Shown here: positions 9,251 through 16,841 of the stretch, one piece after another | Position numbering within the stretch: the first letter of the stretch is position 1 | How the letters are laid out: each line of letters starts with the position of its first letter | Source: Capnocytophaga gingivalis ATCC 33624 | Lineage (GTDB): Bacteria > Bacteroidota > Bacteroidia > Flavobacteriales > Flavobacteriaceae | Length of the DNA: 64,000 bases | Assembly (NCBI RefSeq): GCF_000174755.1 | Contig: NZ_ACLQ01000034.1 | Coordinates: 1 to 64,000, forward strand | Direction of reading: 5' to 3' | The notes under the pieces: generated by a model | What the model saw: only the letters and a program-made list of their open reading frames with translations | Told to the model about the DNA's origin: nothing | Databases searched by the model: none | Program-made: the position numbers and the translations under genes

Positions 9251-9280
9251 TTGCTATTTCAAAAATAAGTAGTATCTTTG
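9251..9280 (+). promoter_or_regulatory. Promoter of the PfkB kinase-purF pair
   Basis: TTG at 9251-9253 and TATCTTTG at 9273-9280 with a 19-base spacer, about 30 bases before the kinase ATG. This is one of the best consensus matches in the window. Confidence 0.8.
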
Positions 9281-9312
9281 TACCTTATTTAGAAAATGGA
9301 TTTTTTCAGGAA

Positions 9313-10242
9313 ATGAACAATAAGCTACTTACAGTAGGAACATTGGCTTTTGATACTATAGAGACCCCTTTTGTCAGGGTAGAACGCACTATGGGAGGAG
9401 CCGCTAACTACAGCGCTTTAGCAAGTGCTATTTTCGATATAGAACAAGCCGTAGTCTCCGTGGTGGGAGAGGATTATCCAGCTTCTTTCTTGCAAATACT
9501 TTCAGAGAGAGAGATAGATATTACTCAAGTGGAGAAGAGAGTAGGGAAGAAGACTTTCTTTTGGAGCGGACGCTATTATGAAAATATGAATGAAAGGGAG
9601 ACCCTTGAGACACAGGATGGTGTTTTACAGGACTATATCCCTAAACTACCATCACACTTTTTGGATGCTTCCTTTGTCCTCTTAGGAAACCAACATCCAC
9701 AATTGCAACTAGAGGTCTTAGATCAGTTTGTTGCTCCTCCAAGTCTCATTGTTTCCGATACAATGAACTATTGGATAGACCATAGCTTTGAACAGCTCAA
9801 AGAAGTCATCCAAAAGACAGATGTGCTTACCGTAAGTGACCAAGAAGCCTTTGCCATTACCCAAGAGAAAGTCTTGCTCAAAGCTGTAGAAAAACTACAG
9901 CAAATGGGAGCTACTTACATCATCATCAAAAGAGGAGAACATGGAGCAATGCTCTTTCATGAGGATAAGAGCTTCTATACCCCCGCTTTACCATTGTGCA
10001 AAGTATGTGACCCCACAGGGGCAGGGGATACTTTTGCAGGAGGCTTTGTGGGTTATATGGCACAAACGGGAGATATTTCTTTCGAAAATATGAAAAATGG
10101 ATTGGTCTATGCCACTGTCTTGGCCTCTTTCTGTGTGGAAGAGGTGGGGGCGTCTAAGCTATTGACCATCAATAAAGAAGAAGTGCTACGCCGCCTCTTC
10201 TCCCTAAAGGAACTAACTCAATTTGATATAAAAGTTGTCTAA
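9313..10242 (+). CDS. PfkB-family carbohydrate/nucleoside kinase
   Basis: Protein of 309 residues. The N-terminal GGAANYSALASA is the PfkB signature 1 region. The C-terminal DPTGAGDTFAGGF (residues 233-245) is signature 2, with Asp239 as catalytic base and the anion hole. Such kinases phosphorylate sugars or nucleosides with ATP in the cytoplasm. The gene ends three bases before purF and shares its promoter, so a ribose or nucleoside role feeding purine metabolism is plausible but inferred. The substrate is not determined; ribokinase or adenosine-kinase-like activity is possible. Confidence 0.88.
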   Translation: MNNKLLTVGTLAFDTIETPFVRVERTMGGAANYSALASAIFDIEQAVVSVVGEDYPASFLQILSEREIDITQVEKRVGKKTFFWSGRYYENMNERETLETQDGVLQDYIPKLPSHFLDASFVLLGNQHPQLQLEVLDQFVAPPSLIVSDTMNYWIDHSFEQLKEVIQKTDVLTVSDQEAFAITQEKVLLKAVEKLQQMGATYIIIKRGEHGAMLFHEDKSFYTPALPLCKVCDPTGAGDTFAGGFVGYMAQTGDISFENMKNGLVYATVLASFCVEEVGASKLLTINKEEVLRRLFSLKELTQFDIKVV

Positions 10243-10245
10243 CCT

Positions 10246-12147
10246 ATGAGTGATGCTATCAAGCACGAGTGTGGAATCGCGCTACTTCGTTTGCTAAAAC
10301 CCTTATCCTATTACCAAGAAAAATATGGTACCCCCTTCTACGGGATACACAAAATGTACCTTCTCTTGGAGAAGCAGCATAACCGTGGGCAAGATGGGGC
10401 AGGAATTGCTACTGTCAAGCTACAAATGCAGCCAGGAGAGCGCTATATTGCACGTGTACGCTCCAATGATGCTCAACCTATACAAGATATCTTCAAGCAG
10501 ATAAACCAACATATCAACGACCTTTTAGAGAAAAACCCAACCCTTAAGGGAGATGTAGACCAACTAAAGCGGCTTGTCCCTTATCTGGGAGAAGTATATT
10601 TAGGACATGTACGCTATGGTACCTTTGGTAAGAATAGTATAGAAAATGTACATCCTTTCCTTAGAGAAAACAACTGGAACTATCGCAACCTTATCTTAGC
10701 AGGAAACTTCAACCTTACCAATGTTAATGAACTCTTTAATAAATTAGTAGAATTAGGACAACACCCTATAGCTAAGACAGATACCATTACCGTGATGGAG
10801 CGTATAGGGCACTTCCTTGATACAGAAGTAGAGGAATGTTACCAAAAGCTCAAGGCAGAAGGAATTAGTAAGAAAGAAGCTTCAGTACTGATAGCTCAGC
10901 AGCTTGATATGATCAGAGTACTCCAAAGAGCAGCCACTCGCTGGGATGGAGGATATGCCATGGCTGGGATTGTAGGACATGGAGATGCCTTTGTGATCCG
11001 AGACCCAGCAGGAATACGACCTGCTTACTATTATAAGGACGAGGAAATAGTTGTAGTAGCTTCCGAACGAGCGGTGATACAAACGGCTTTTAATGTACCT
11101 TTTGAACGAGTAGAAGAACTCTCTCCAGGGGCAGCTATCCTTATCAAGCATGATGCTACAACCCAAATAGCACAAATACTCCCAGCTACAGAACGCAAGG
11201 CATGTTCCTTTGAGCGTATATACTTTTCCCGTGGTAGTGATCAAGAAATCTACAGAGAGAGAAAGAAACTAGGAGCCCTATTGCTTCCTAAAGTACTCAA
11301 ATCTATTGAGAACGACCTTACCAATACTGTATTCTCCTATATACCCAATACTGCAGAAACCTCCTTCTATGGACTCATAGAAGCCGTATCAGAGCATCTT
11401 AACCAACAAAAAAAACAGCAAATACTCCAGGCGGGTAATACTCTTAGTGAGTCCCAGCTGACCCAAATTCTCTCTGTGCGCCCTCGTATAGAAAAAGTCG
11501 CGGTTAAGGACGTAAAGCTGCGTACCTTTATCACTGAAGATTCTGGAAGAGAGGACATGGTTGCCCATGTATACGACATTACCTATGGAGCTGTACGTCG
11601 CAATGAAGATAATTTAGTAATTATTGACGATAGTATAGTACGTGGTACCACCCTGAAGAAGAGTATTCTTAATATCCTCAGCCGCTTAGAACCTAAGAAA
11701 ATTGTAGTACTTTCTTCCGCTCCAGAGATCCGCTATCCAGACTGCTATGGAATAGATATGGCGCGTTTGGAGGACTTGATCGCCTTCGATGCTGCCTTGG
11801 AACTACACAAAGATAGAGGTACCTATGATATAGTGGCACAGATCTACCACAAATGTATAGCTCAGAAACATAAGCCTGATAGTGAGATTGTCAACTATGT
11901 AAAAGAATTATATGTGCCCTTCACCTCAGAAGAGCTCGCCCAGAAGATTGTCCAACTATTGCGCCCTGAGACTATGACTTGTCAGTTGGATATTATCTTT
12001 CAAAGTGTAGAAGACCTCCATAAGGCCTGCCCTAAGAACTTAGGAGACTGGTACTTTACAGGAAATTACCCAACTGTAGGCGGTAATCGGGTGGTCAATC
12101 AAGCCTATATCAACTTCTATGAAGGGAATAAGGAAAGGGCTTATTAA
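10246..12147 (+). CDS. purF: Amidophosphoribosyltransferase-type protein (PurF family)
   Basis: Protein of 633 residues with an N-terminal class II glutamine amidotransferase domain and a C-terminal phosphoribosyltransferase domain. Cys9 in HECGIALL is the candidate nucleophile; NRGQDGAG and the GHVRYGTFG segment follow. The PRPP-binding motif is IIDDSIVRGTT, with the Asp pair starting at residue 461. PurF makes 5-phosphoribosylamine from PRPP and glutamine, the first step of purine synthesis. The length exceeds E. coli PurF (about 505) but fits the long form I remember from Flavobacteriia. Some genomes also carry a shorter canonical PurF, so this long form might not be the only copy. Confidence 0.88.
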   Translation: MSDAIKHECGIALLRLLKPLSYYQEKYGTPFYGIHKMYLLLEKQHNRGQDGAGIATVKLQMQPGERYIARVRSNDAQPIQDIFKQINQHINDLLEKNPTLKGDVDQLKRLVPYLGEVYLGHVRYGTFGKNSIENVHPFLRENNWNYRNLILAGNFNLTNVNELFNKLVELGQHPIAKTDTITVMERIGHFLDTEVEECYQKLKAEGISKKEASVLIAQQLDMIRVLQRAATRWDGGYAMAGIVGHGDAFVIRDPAGIRPAYYYKDEEIVVVASERAVIQTAFNVPFERVEELSPGAAILIKHDATTQIAQILPATERKACSFERIYFSRGSDQEIYRERKKLGALLLPKVLKSIENDLTNTVFSYIPNTAETSFYGLIEAVSEHLNQQKKQQILQAGNTLSESQLTQILSVRPRIEKVAVKDVKLRTFITEDSGREDMVAHVYDITYGAVRRNEDNLVIIDDSIVRGTTLKKSILNILSRLEPKKIVVLSSAPEIRYPDCYGIDMARLEDLIAFDAALELHKDRGTYDIVAQIYHKCIAQKHKPDSEIVNYVKELYVPFTSEELAQKIVQLLRPETMTCQLDIIFQSVEDLHKACPKNLGDWYFTGNYPTVGGNRVVNQAYINFYEGNKERAY

Positions 12148-12199
12148 TATTTATAAAGAATTATATAACATTTTTTTACAATAATGATCCAAAAAGCAA

Positions 12200-12230
12200 T
12201 TGTTTTTTCCAAATAAAATGTGTACCTTTG
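12200..12230 (+). promoter_or_regulatory. Promoter of the ModE-like gene
   Basis: TTG at 12200-12202 and TACCTTTG at 12223-12230 with a 20-base spacer. The leader of about 75 nt contains GATAAGATAATCTTTGATTATC, a possible operator; the binding factor is unknown. Confidence 0.75.
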
Positions 12231-12309
12231 CAGTGAATTTTAACGATAAGATAATCTTTGATTATCAGCTAAAAGTAGTTATTTAAAAACCAAATTAGCA
12301 TAAGAACAT

Positions 12310-12663
12310 ATGGAAAATAATCTAAAAATAAAAGGGAACATCTGGATAGAAACCGATACAGGTCTGGAGATCAATGCTGCCAAAGCATTACTTTTGGAAC
12401 AAATAGATGTATTAGGTTCTATCTCAGAAGCGGCAAAGGTGCTCAATATGCCTTATCGCCGTGCTTGGGGAATGATACAGGAAATGAACAGAGACTCTTC
12501 TTTTGAGATAGTTGCTAAAGAAGCCGGAGGAAAAGCTGGTGGGCATAGTATACTCACTGAAGAAGGTCGTAACATTCTTCAACTTTTTAAGGATGTAAAT
12601 GAAAGCCTAAAGCAGTATAGCAAAGGTGAAAATGGCTGTTTTACAGGCTGGAAGGAAGCATAG
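12310..12663 (+). CDS. ModE-like winged-helix regulator, DNA-binding domain only
   Basis: Protein of 117 residues matching the N-terminal winged helix of ModE. GSISEAAKVLNMPYRRAWG (about residues 38-56) is the helix-turn-helix, and GGKAGGHSILTEEG forms the wing. No molybdate-binding (MOP) domain is present, as in many stand-alone ModE-like proteins of Bacteroidota. Such regulators usually control molybdate uptake or cofactor genes. No mod or moa gene is nearby: the next gene downstream is a degraded IS630. The target is therefore unknown. A weak hairpin (12682-12723, 8-bp arms) may terminate it. Confidence 0.85.
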   Translation: MENNLKIKGNIWIETDTGLEINAAKALLLEQIDVLGSISEAAKVLNMPYRRAWGMIQEMNRDSSFEIVAKEAGGKAGGHSILTEEGRNILQLFKDVNESLKQYSKGENGCFTGWKEA

Positions 12664-12681
12664 AGTTGTAGTAAACTCAGC

Positions 12682-12723
12682 TTTATCTCGAGGGGGTGTG
12701 ATTCGGAGATAAAAATCCACTCC
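12682..12723 (+). terminator. Possible terminator after the ModE-like gene
   Basis: TTTATCTC at 12682-12689 and GAGATAAA at 12716-12723 form 8-bp arms around a GC-rich loop, followed by an A-rich rather than T-rich tail. It is a weak terminator candidate; the rest of 12664-12870 shows no gene. Confidence 0.35.
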
Positions 12724-12890
12724 TTAAAAATTGTTTTGTCTTTTAAAAAAAGGTATAGTTTGTAAAATAAATACTGATATCTTCCCATTCTAAAGTAACT
12801 TTTATCTTTTTCATCATTTCTTCTTTAAAACAGGTGGTAATACACTAAATTATCTTCTATATCTTTTATCTATAGTCAAACAAATTTAGA

Positions 12891-12921
12891 TTGCGAATAA
12901 ATAAAAAATTTATTATTTTTG
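12891..12921 (+). promoter_or_regulatory. Promoter inside the IS630 left end
   Basis: TTG at 12891-12893 and TATTTTTG at 12914-12921 with a 20-base spacer, just before the degraded transposase ATG at 12930. Confidence 0.6.
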
Positions 12922-12929
12922 CACTGTCT

Positions 12930-13971
12930 ATGGAACTAAGACTGTAACCAACAGAAATAGAGGAACTTAGAAAGATCCAACGCAACTTGCAAGGTCGCTC
13001 GGATTATGCCCAAGTTACTTGTATTTTGATGCTTTCTATGGGCAATACTCCTATTTTTGTTGCTGATTGCTTAGGTATAGATATTTCTACTATTTATCGT
13101 TATCGTTCCTTATATCTTGAAGGAGGACTAGATAAACTCCTTGAGAATCGTTATAGAGGTTATCAAGGTCTGCTTAATATTTTTCAAATAGAATCCTTAA
13201 AACAAGAGTTACGCACACATCTTTATACAGATGCAAAACAAGTATCTCAATGGGTTAAAGACACTTTTGGAGTTACCTATACTTCACAAGGGATGGCTGA
13301 TTTACTTAACAGAATTGGTTTTTCTTACAAGAAAACAACCGAAGTGCCTTGTGAGGCAGATCCTTTAAAACAAAAACTATTTGTTGAAGCACTCTCTAAA
13401 ATTCTTCAAGAAAAGGAAGAAGGGGATGTGGTGTATTTTGCCGGTGGTGTTCATCCTACGCACAACAGCCGTTCCACTTATGCTTGGATAGAGAAAGGTA
13501 AAGAGTTTCAACAACCAACAGTTAGTGGGCGTGATAGATTGAATATCAATGGTTTACTTAATGCTTATGATGTTACAGATGTAATAGCTCTTGATTGTGA
13601 ATGCGTTAATGCAGAATCAACAAAAGAACTTTACGAATTAGCTCTTAAAAAGCATCCAAACGCTAAAAATATTTATATTATATCCGATAATGCTCGCTAC
13701 TATCACAATAAAGAACTTCAAAACTGGGTAGAAGATAATAGAATCAAGCAAATTTTTCTTGCCTCCATACTCTCCGAACCTCAATTTAATAGAGCGCTTG
13801 TGGAAATTCTTACGAAAAAAAGTAATCAATACGGGTTTCTATCGGAACAAGACAGAATTCCGAGATGCTATAAGGAATTTCTTTGATAATATACATACTT
13901 ATAAAAAGGAGTTAGAGTCACTTCTAACTCTCAATTTCCGTTTAATAAATTCACAAACCATTTCTTTTTGA
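12930..13971 (+). pseudogene. IS630-family transposase with nonsense, missense and frameshift lesions
   Basis: Joined conceptually from ATG at 12930. Codon 6 is TAA (12945-12947), where AAA (Lys) is likely ancestral. The frame then reads through a winged-helix N-terminal domain (GNTPIFVADCLGIDISTIYR). At about 13450 the DDE segment reads FAGGVHPTHNS, where family members have FADGVHPTHN; GGT replaces GAT at the first catalytic Asp. The second Asp is intact in IISDNARYYHNK. An extra T in the T run at 13753-13757 then shifts the frame. The remaining part, LPPYSPNLNLIERLWKFLRK with the catalytic Glu, continues in another frame to TGA at 13971. The family consensus is from memory. Confidence 0.85.
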
Positions 13972-13976
13972 CTATA

Positions 13977-14339
13977 ATAGCTTATCAACCCAAAGGCAGA
14001 TGTCTGACGAGGTTTGCCTTTGTTGACATTCAGAATCTTAGAAAGAACTATCTACAATCGTTTTTTGACGGCAACTTATGGCTTAACAAACGGTGTCAGA
14101 AGACTGACACGCTTTCAAACGTGCGACTGATAGATGCCGCTTTAAACATCATCAAAGGAGGGCAAGGGTAAAGGAGAGAATTTAGATGTGCTGAAAAAAT
14201 CTCCACCTTCACTTCGTGCGATCGCACGAAGTGAAGGTGGAGATTTTTTCAGTTCAAACTTTGTGTCGCTAAAACCCTACGGTTGGCATACTTCTGAAGA
14301 TGAGCGCATAGGCGTCTAACAAGAAAAGTTTTTTCATTG
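13977..14339. other. Unrecognised mobile-element debris between IS630 and a lipoprotein gene
   Basis: About 360 bases with somewhat higher GC than the surroundings. An open frame from about 13968 to 14171 could encode about 67 residues ending RLIDAALNIIKGGQG, but its start lies inside the IS630 right end, so it is at most the 3' remnant of a gene cut by the insertion. I do not recognise it. The stretch also holds the 62-bp perfect palindrome at 14191-14252. The part after the palindrome (14253-14339) shows no gene. Confidence 0.5.
14191..14252. repeat. Perfect 62-bp palindrome (31-bp arms, no loop)
   Basis: Read base by base, 14191-14221 is the exact reverse complement of 14222-14252. The centre is GTGCGATCGCAC and the outer ends are CTGAAAAAATCTCC and GGAGATTTTTTCAG. 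A transcript from either strand would fold into a very stable hairpin ending in six Us, so it could terminate transcription in both directions. A mobile-element end or resolution site is another possibility. Confidence 0.95.
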
Positions 14340-15401
14340 CTAATAATATACTATTTTTCTACTTTGGTGTTCGATATATTTGCCATTCCTGTAGGTTTGT
14401 TTTAGGGTCCAGTTACCTTGAGTGTCGTACTTGTAGCGGTAGGTAGTTACGGAGGTTGCTGTGGTATTGTCTTCTTTTTTGTAGCTTAATTCTCTGCGAC
14501 TTATATCGCCTTGTGGGGTGTATTGATAGCGGTATTTTTCAGCTTGATCTAGAGGGAACTTGGTGTTGTATTCAGTTTTTTCAACTACTTGATTTTTATC
14601 GTTGTATTGATATTCTGCTATAAACTGATCGTATCTTATTTCCTTGATTAATTGTCCTTTATCATTGTAGTGATATAGTTTTTCTTCTTTTAGTTCTCCT
14701 TCTTTTAGTTGGTTTTTATCGTAGTTAGTAATGCTTTTAATCTGCCTATCGGGGGTGTAGCCTATTTCTAAGCTTAAGGTATTCTTCTCACCAAAAGAAC
14801 GCAAGCGCTGCAGGTTACCTTTGTCGTCATAATCAATTTTCAGGGAGAAGACCACCTCTTCACCATTATTAAAGAAGACTTCGGTGCAGTATTGTTTACC
14901 GTTCTTGGTTTGGTAATTAAAATAAACGATTTTGCCCTCTTGATAGGCAATATGGCTTATTTGTCCGTCATCATTGCGGGTGATGATACGATTTTCAGAC
15001 AAGAAAAACACATCTAAGCTGCCTTGCAGGGGTGTATCTAAGAAATCTTTAACGTGAGTTTCGTGGTATTCCATCTGGTCTTGGCCTGTGAGGGAATCTT
15101 TCGAATAAGAGGGAGGATCCCAGATACATATAGGGAACTGATAGATGAAGGTTTCTTTAGTAAAGAACTCATCATTGAAGTGATCTTGGCGGAAGGTAAG
15201 ACGCCCTAAGGTATCGTACTCTGAGATGATAGGCAAGGTATCATTTCTGTATTGCTGATAAGTGATGAGTTGTTTTACTCTGCCGCGAAGATGCTCTTTT
15301 TCCCAATCGGAGAAAGGATTGGAAGGTTCTGGTCTTTGAGAGCAGCTTATCATCAAGCAAGACAGGAAAAGTGCTATTTGTATTTTGGATATGTATTTCA
15401 T
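14340..15401 (-). CDS. Lipoprotein with YD/RHS-like repeats
   Basis: The preferred start is ATG at 15401-15399, giving MKYISKIQIALFLSCLMISC, a lipoprotein signal with LMISC as lipobox; a longer frame adds eight unlikely residues. The mature part has repeated aromatic units such as YHYNDKGQLIKEIRY, YQYNDKNQVVEKTEY, YRYQYTPQGD and YRYKYDTQGNW. These resemble the YD repeats of RHS proteins but are short and few, suggesting a small beta-rich envelope protein. The product at 41479-42525 has the same design. Function unknown. It lies between two insertion sequences and has no operon partner. Confidence 0.7.
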   Translation of the reverse strand: MKYISKIQIALFLSCLMISCSQRPEPSNPFSDWEKEHLRGRVKQLITYQQYRNDTLPIISEYDTLGRLTFRQDHFNDEFFTKETFIYQFPICIWDPPSYSKDSLTGQDQMEYHETHVKDFLDTPLQGSLDVFFLSENRIITRNDDGQISHIAYQEGKIVYFNYQTKNGKQYCTEVFFNNGEEVVFSLKIDYDDKGNLQRLRSFGEKNTLSLEIGYTPDRQIKSITNYDKNQLKEGELKEEKLYHYNDKGQLIKEIRYDQFIAEYQYNDKNQVVEKTEYNTKFPLDQAEKYRYQYTPQGDISRRELSYKKEDNTTATSVTTYRYKYDTQGNWTLKQTYRNGKYIEHQSRKIVYY

Positions 15402-15524
15402 AGAGTGTTTTGCTATGTGCGGCAAAGGTAAGCATTTATTTTGAGAGAAGCCCCTCTTTGCTGTTTTTTATTAGGTCAAACGCATCAAAATTTAAATTAA
15501 TCATCTGATTATCATAATTATTCT

Positions 15525-15532
15525 TATCTTTG
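15525..15532 (+). promoter_or_regulatory. TATCTTTG promoter element of the ISAs1 transposase
   Basis: A consensus TAnnTTTG box 22 bases before the transposase ATG. No clear TTG lies at the usual distance upstream. Confidence 0.5.
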
Positions 15533-15554
15533 CTAAAAAAATAGGAATAAATTT

Positions 15555-16685
15555 ATGAGTGCAGAAATTTGGAATGCTATTGCAGTTGTAAAAGACCCAC
15601 GAGTTCAAGGAAGAATTGATTATCCTTTAGGGTTGATATTATTGGTAAGCTTATATGCAACTATATCAGGATGTGATGATTGGGAGCAAATTGAAGATTA
15701 TGCTAATATCCATAGCGAAGACTTAAGAAATCTATATACTAAACTTTCTGGGAAAGAATTGAAGGTTAGCAGAATGCCTACTCACGATACCTTTAATCAT
15801 GTATTTCAGGTAATTGACCCCAAAGAATTTTTAGAGGTTTACAAAAAATTTATAATATCAATTTACGAAACTCTTACAGGTAAAACTATCGCCATTGATG
15901 GAAAAACACCAAGAGGAATAAAACAAACAGCAAACTCACATCCTTCTAATATTGTTTCAGCCTATTGTACTGACCATCATTTTGTTATAGACCATATAAA
16001 TAGTGAAGTCAAAGGACACGAATTATCCTCAATACTGGATCTTATAAAGCTATTATTTCTTGAAAATAATACGGTAACTATTGATGCAGCAGGTACTTAT
16101 GTTGAAGTTATTGAGATGATTCTCTCAAAAGGAGGTAACTTTGTCTTGCCAGTAAAAGGTAATCAGAAAAAACTATTAGAGTTCATAGAAAAGGAATTTA
16201 GAGAATATCGGGGAAATACAGTATCTGCTGATACACAAGAAGATATAGGACATGGGAGGGTTGAGAAGCGAACGGTTTATTGTATTACAGAAATAAAAAC
16301 AGACGATGATATAGATGGCTGTATGCAAAAGTGGAAGGGGGTAAAAACTTTGGTGAAGATAGTTCGTGAGGTATATAAGAAAGCAGATAAAAGTACCCGC
16401 ATAGAAACCGTTTATTACATAACGAATTTGATAGATCCAAAAGAGATAAATCGCGCTATACGAGCACATTGGGGAATAGAAAATAATCTACATAGGTCAT
16501 TAGATGTGCTGCTCAATGAAGACCATAGTCAAAAAAGTAATCATAATGTGGTTGAGAACTTCCACATAATGAGCTTATTAGCACTTTTTATAATAAAAGA
16601 GATAAGTAAACAAAGAGGAATTAGTATGAACCGTACCCGAAAACTATGTGGCTATTCTTCCCCTTCTAAACTCCTTGTTAATTAA
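15555..16685 (+). CDS. ISAs1-family transposase
   Basis: A 376-residue DDE transposase with no visible lesion. The N-terminal part (KDPRVQGRIDYPLGLILLVSL) is the DDE_Tnp_1-associated domain. The catalytic core shows AIDGKTPRG (first Asp, about residue 114), TIDAAGTYVEV (second Asp) and the C-terminal RAHWGIENNLHRSLDVLLNE with the Glu. Also typical are VLPVKGNQKKL and SAYCTDHH. It resembles the E. coli H-repeat proteins. The element appears potentially active, in contrast to the IS630 copy 1.5 kb upstream. Confidence 0.93.
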   Translation: MSAEIWNAIAVVKDPRVQGRIDYPLGLILLVSLYATISGCDDWEQIEDYANIHSEDLRNLYTKLSGKELKVSRMPTHDTFNHVFQVIDPKEFLEVYKKFIISIYETLTGKTIAIDGKTPRGIKQTANSHPSNIVSAYCTDHHFVIDHINSEVKGHELSSILDLIKLLFLENNTVTIDAAGTYVEVIEMILSKGGNFVLPVKGNQKKLLEFIEKEFREYRGNTVSADTQEDIGHGRVEKRTVYCITEIKTDDDIDGCMQKWKGVKTLVKIVREVYKKADKSTRIETVYYITNLIDPKEINRAIRAHWGIENNLHRSLDVLLNEDHSQKSNHNVVENFHIMSLLALFIIKEISKQRGISMNRTRKLCGYSSPSKLLVN

Positions 16686-16807
16686 AGAATTTTGATGCGT
16701 TTACCCTGTGGTAAACCTTATTATATGTGGCTATAGAATTCTATTCAAAGAAAAAGGATATAAAAGATAAGAAAAATTAAGATACAACAACAAAAATCTA
16801 TTAAAAA

Positions 16808-16841
16808 TAATCATTAATCGTTAATCATTAATTTTCGTTCT
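16808..16841. repeat. TTAATCA-unit repeat at the 3' end of the permease gene
   Basis: AATCATTAATCGTTAATC and ATTAATTTT form a short degenerate tandem repeat that overlaps the last codons and stop of the permease gene. Confidence 0.6.

Larger units (their letters stand above)
12871..13976 (+). mobile_element. IS630-family insertion sequence, degraded
   Basis: The element is bounded by TATAGTCAAA at 12871-12880 and its reverse complement TTTGACTATA at 13967-13976. TA at each outer edge fits the TA target duplication of IS630-Tc1-mariner elements. The size of about 1.1 kb is normal for one transposase gene. The transposase stop lies inside the right inverted repeat. The transposase carries three separate lesions, so this copy should not be able to move by itself. 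Confidence 0.85.
15474..16706 (+). mobile_element. ISAs1-family insertion sequence
   Basis: Terminal inverted repeats GGTCAAACGCATCAAAATT (15474-15492) and, on the other strand, GGGTAAACGCATCAAAATT (16706-16688) match at 17 of 19 positions. They enclose a single uninterrupted transposase gene. The length of about 1.23 kb fits ISAs1. I see no convincing target-site duplication in the flanks (TTTTTTATTA on the left, TGTGGTAAAC on the right). Confidence 0.88.

Noticed and set aside
12987-13886. An intact 299-residue IS630 transposase starting at TTG 12987
   Set aside because: The frame starts inside the domain after a nonsense codon at 12945, has a replaced catalytic Asp, and loses the real C-terminus at a frameshift near 13753-13757.
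13968-14171. A 67-residue gene ending in RLIDAALNIIKGGQG
   Set aside because: Its start lies in the IS630 inverted repeat and no family is recognised. I keep it only as debris.
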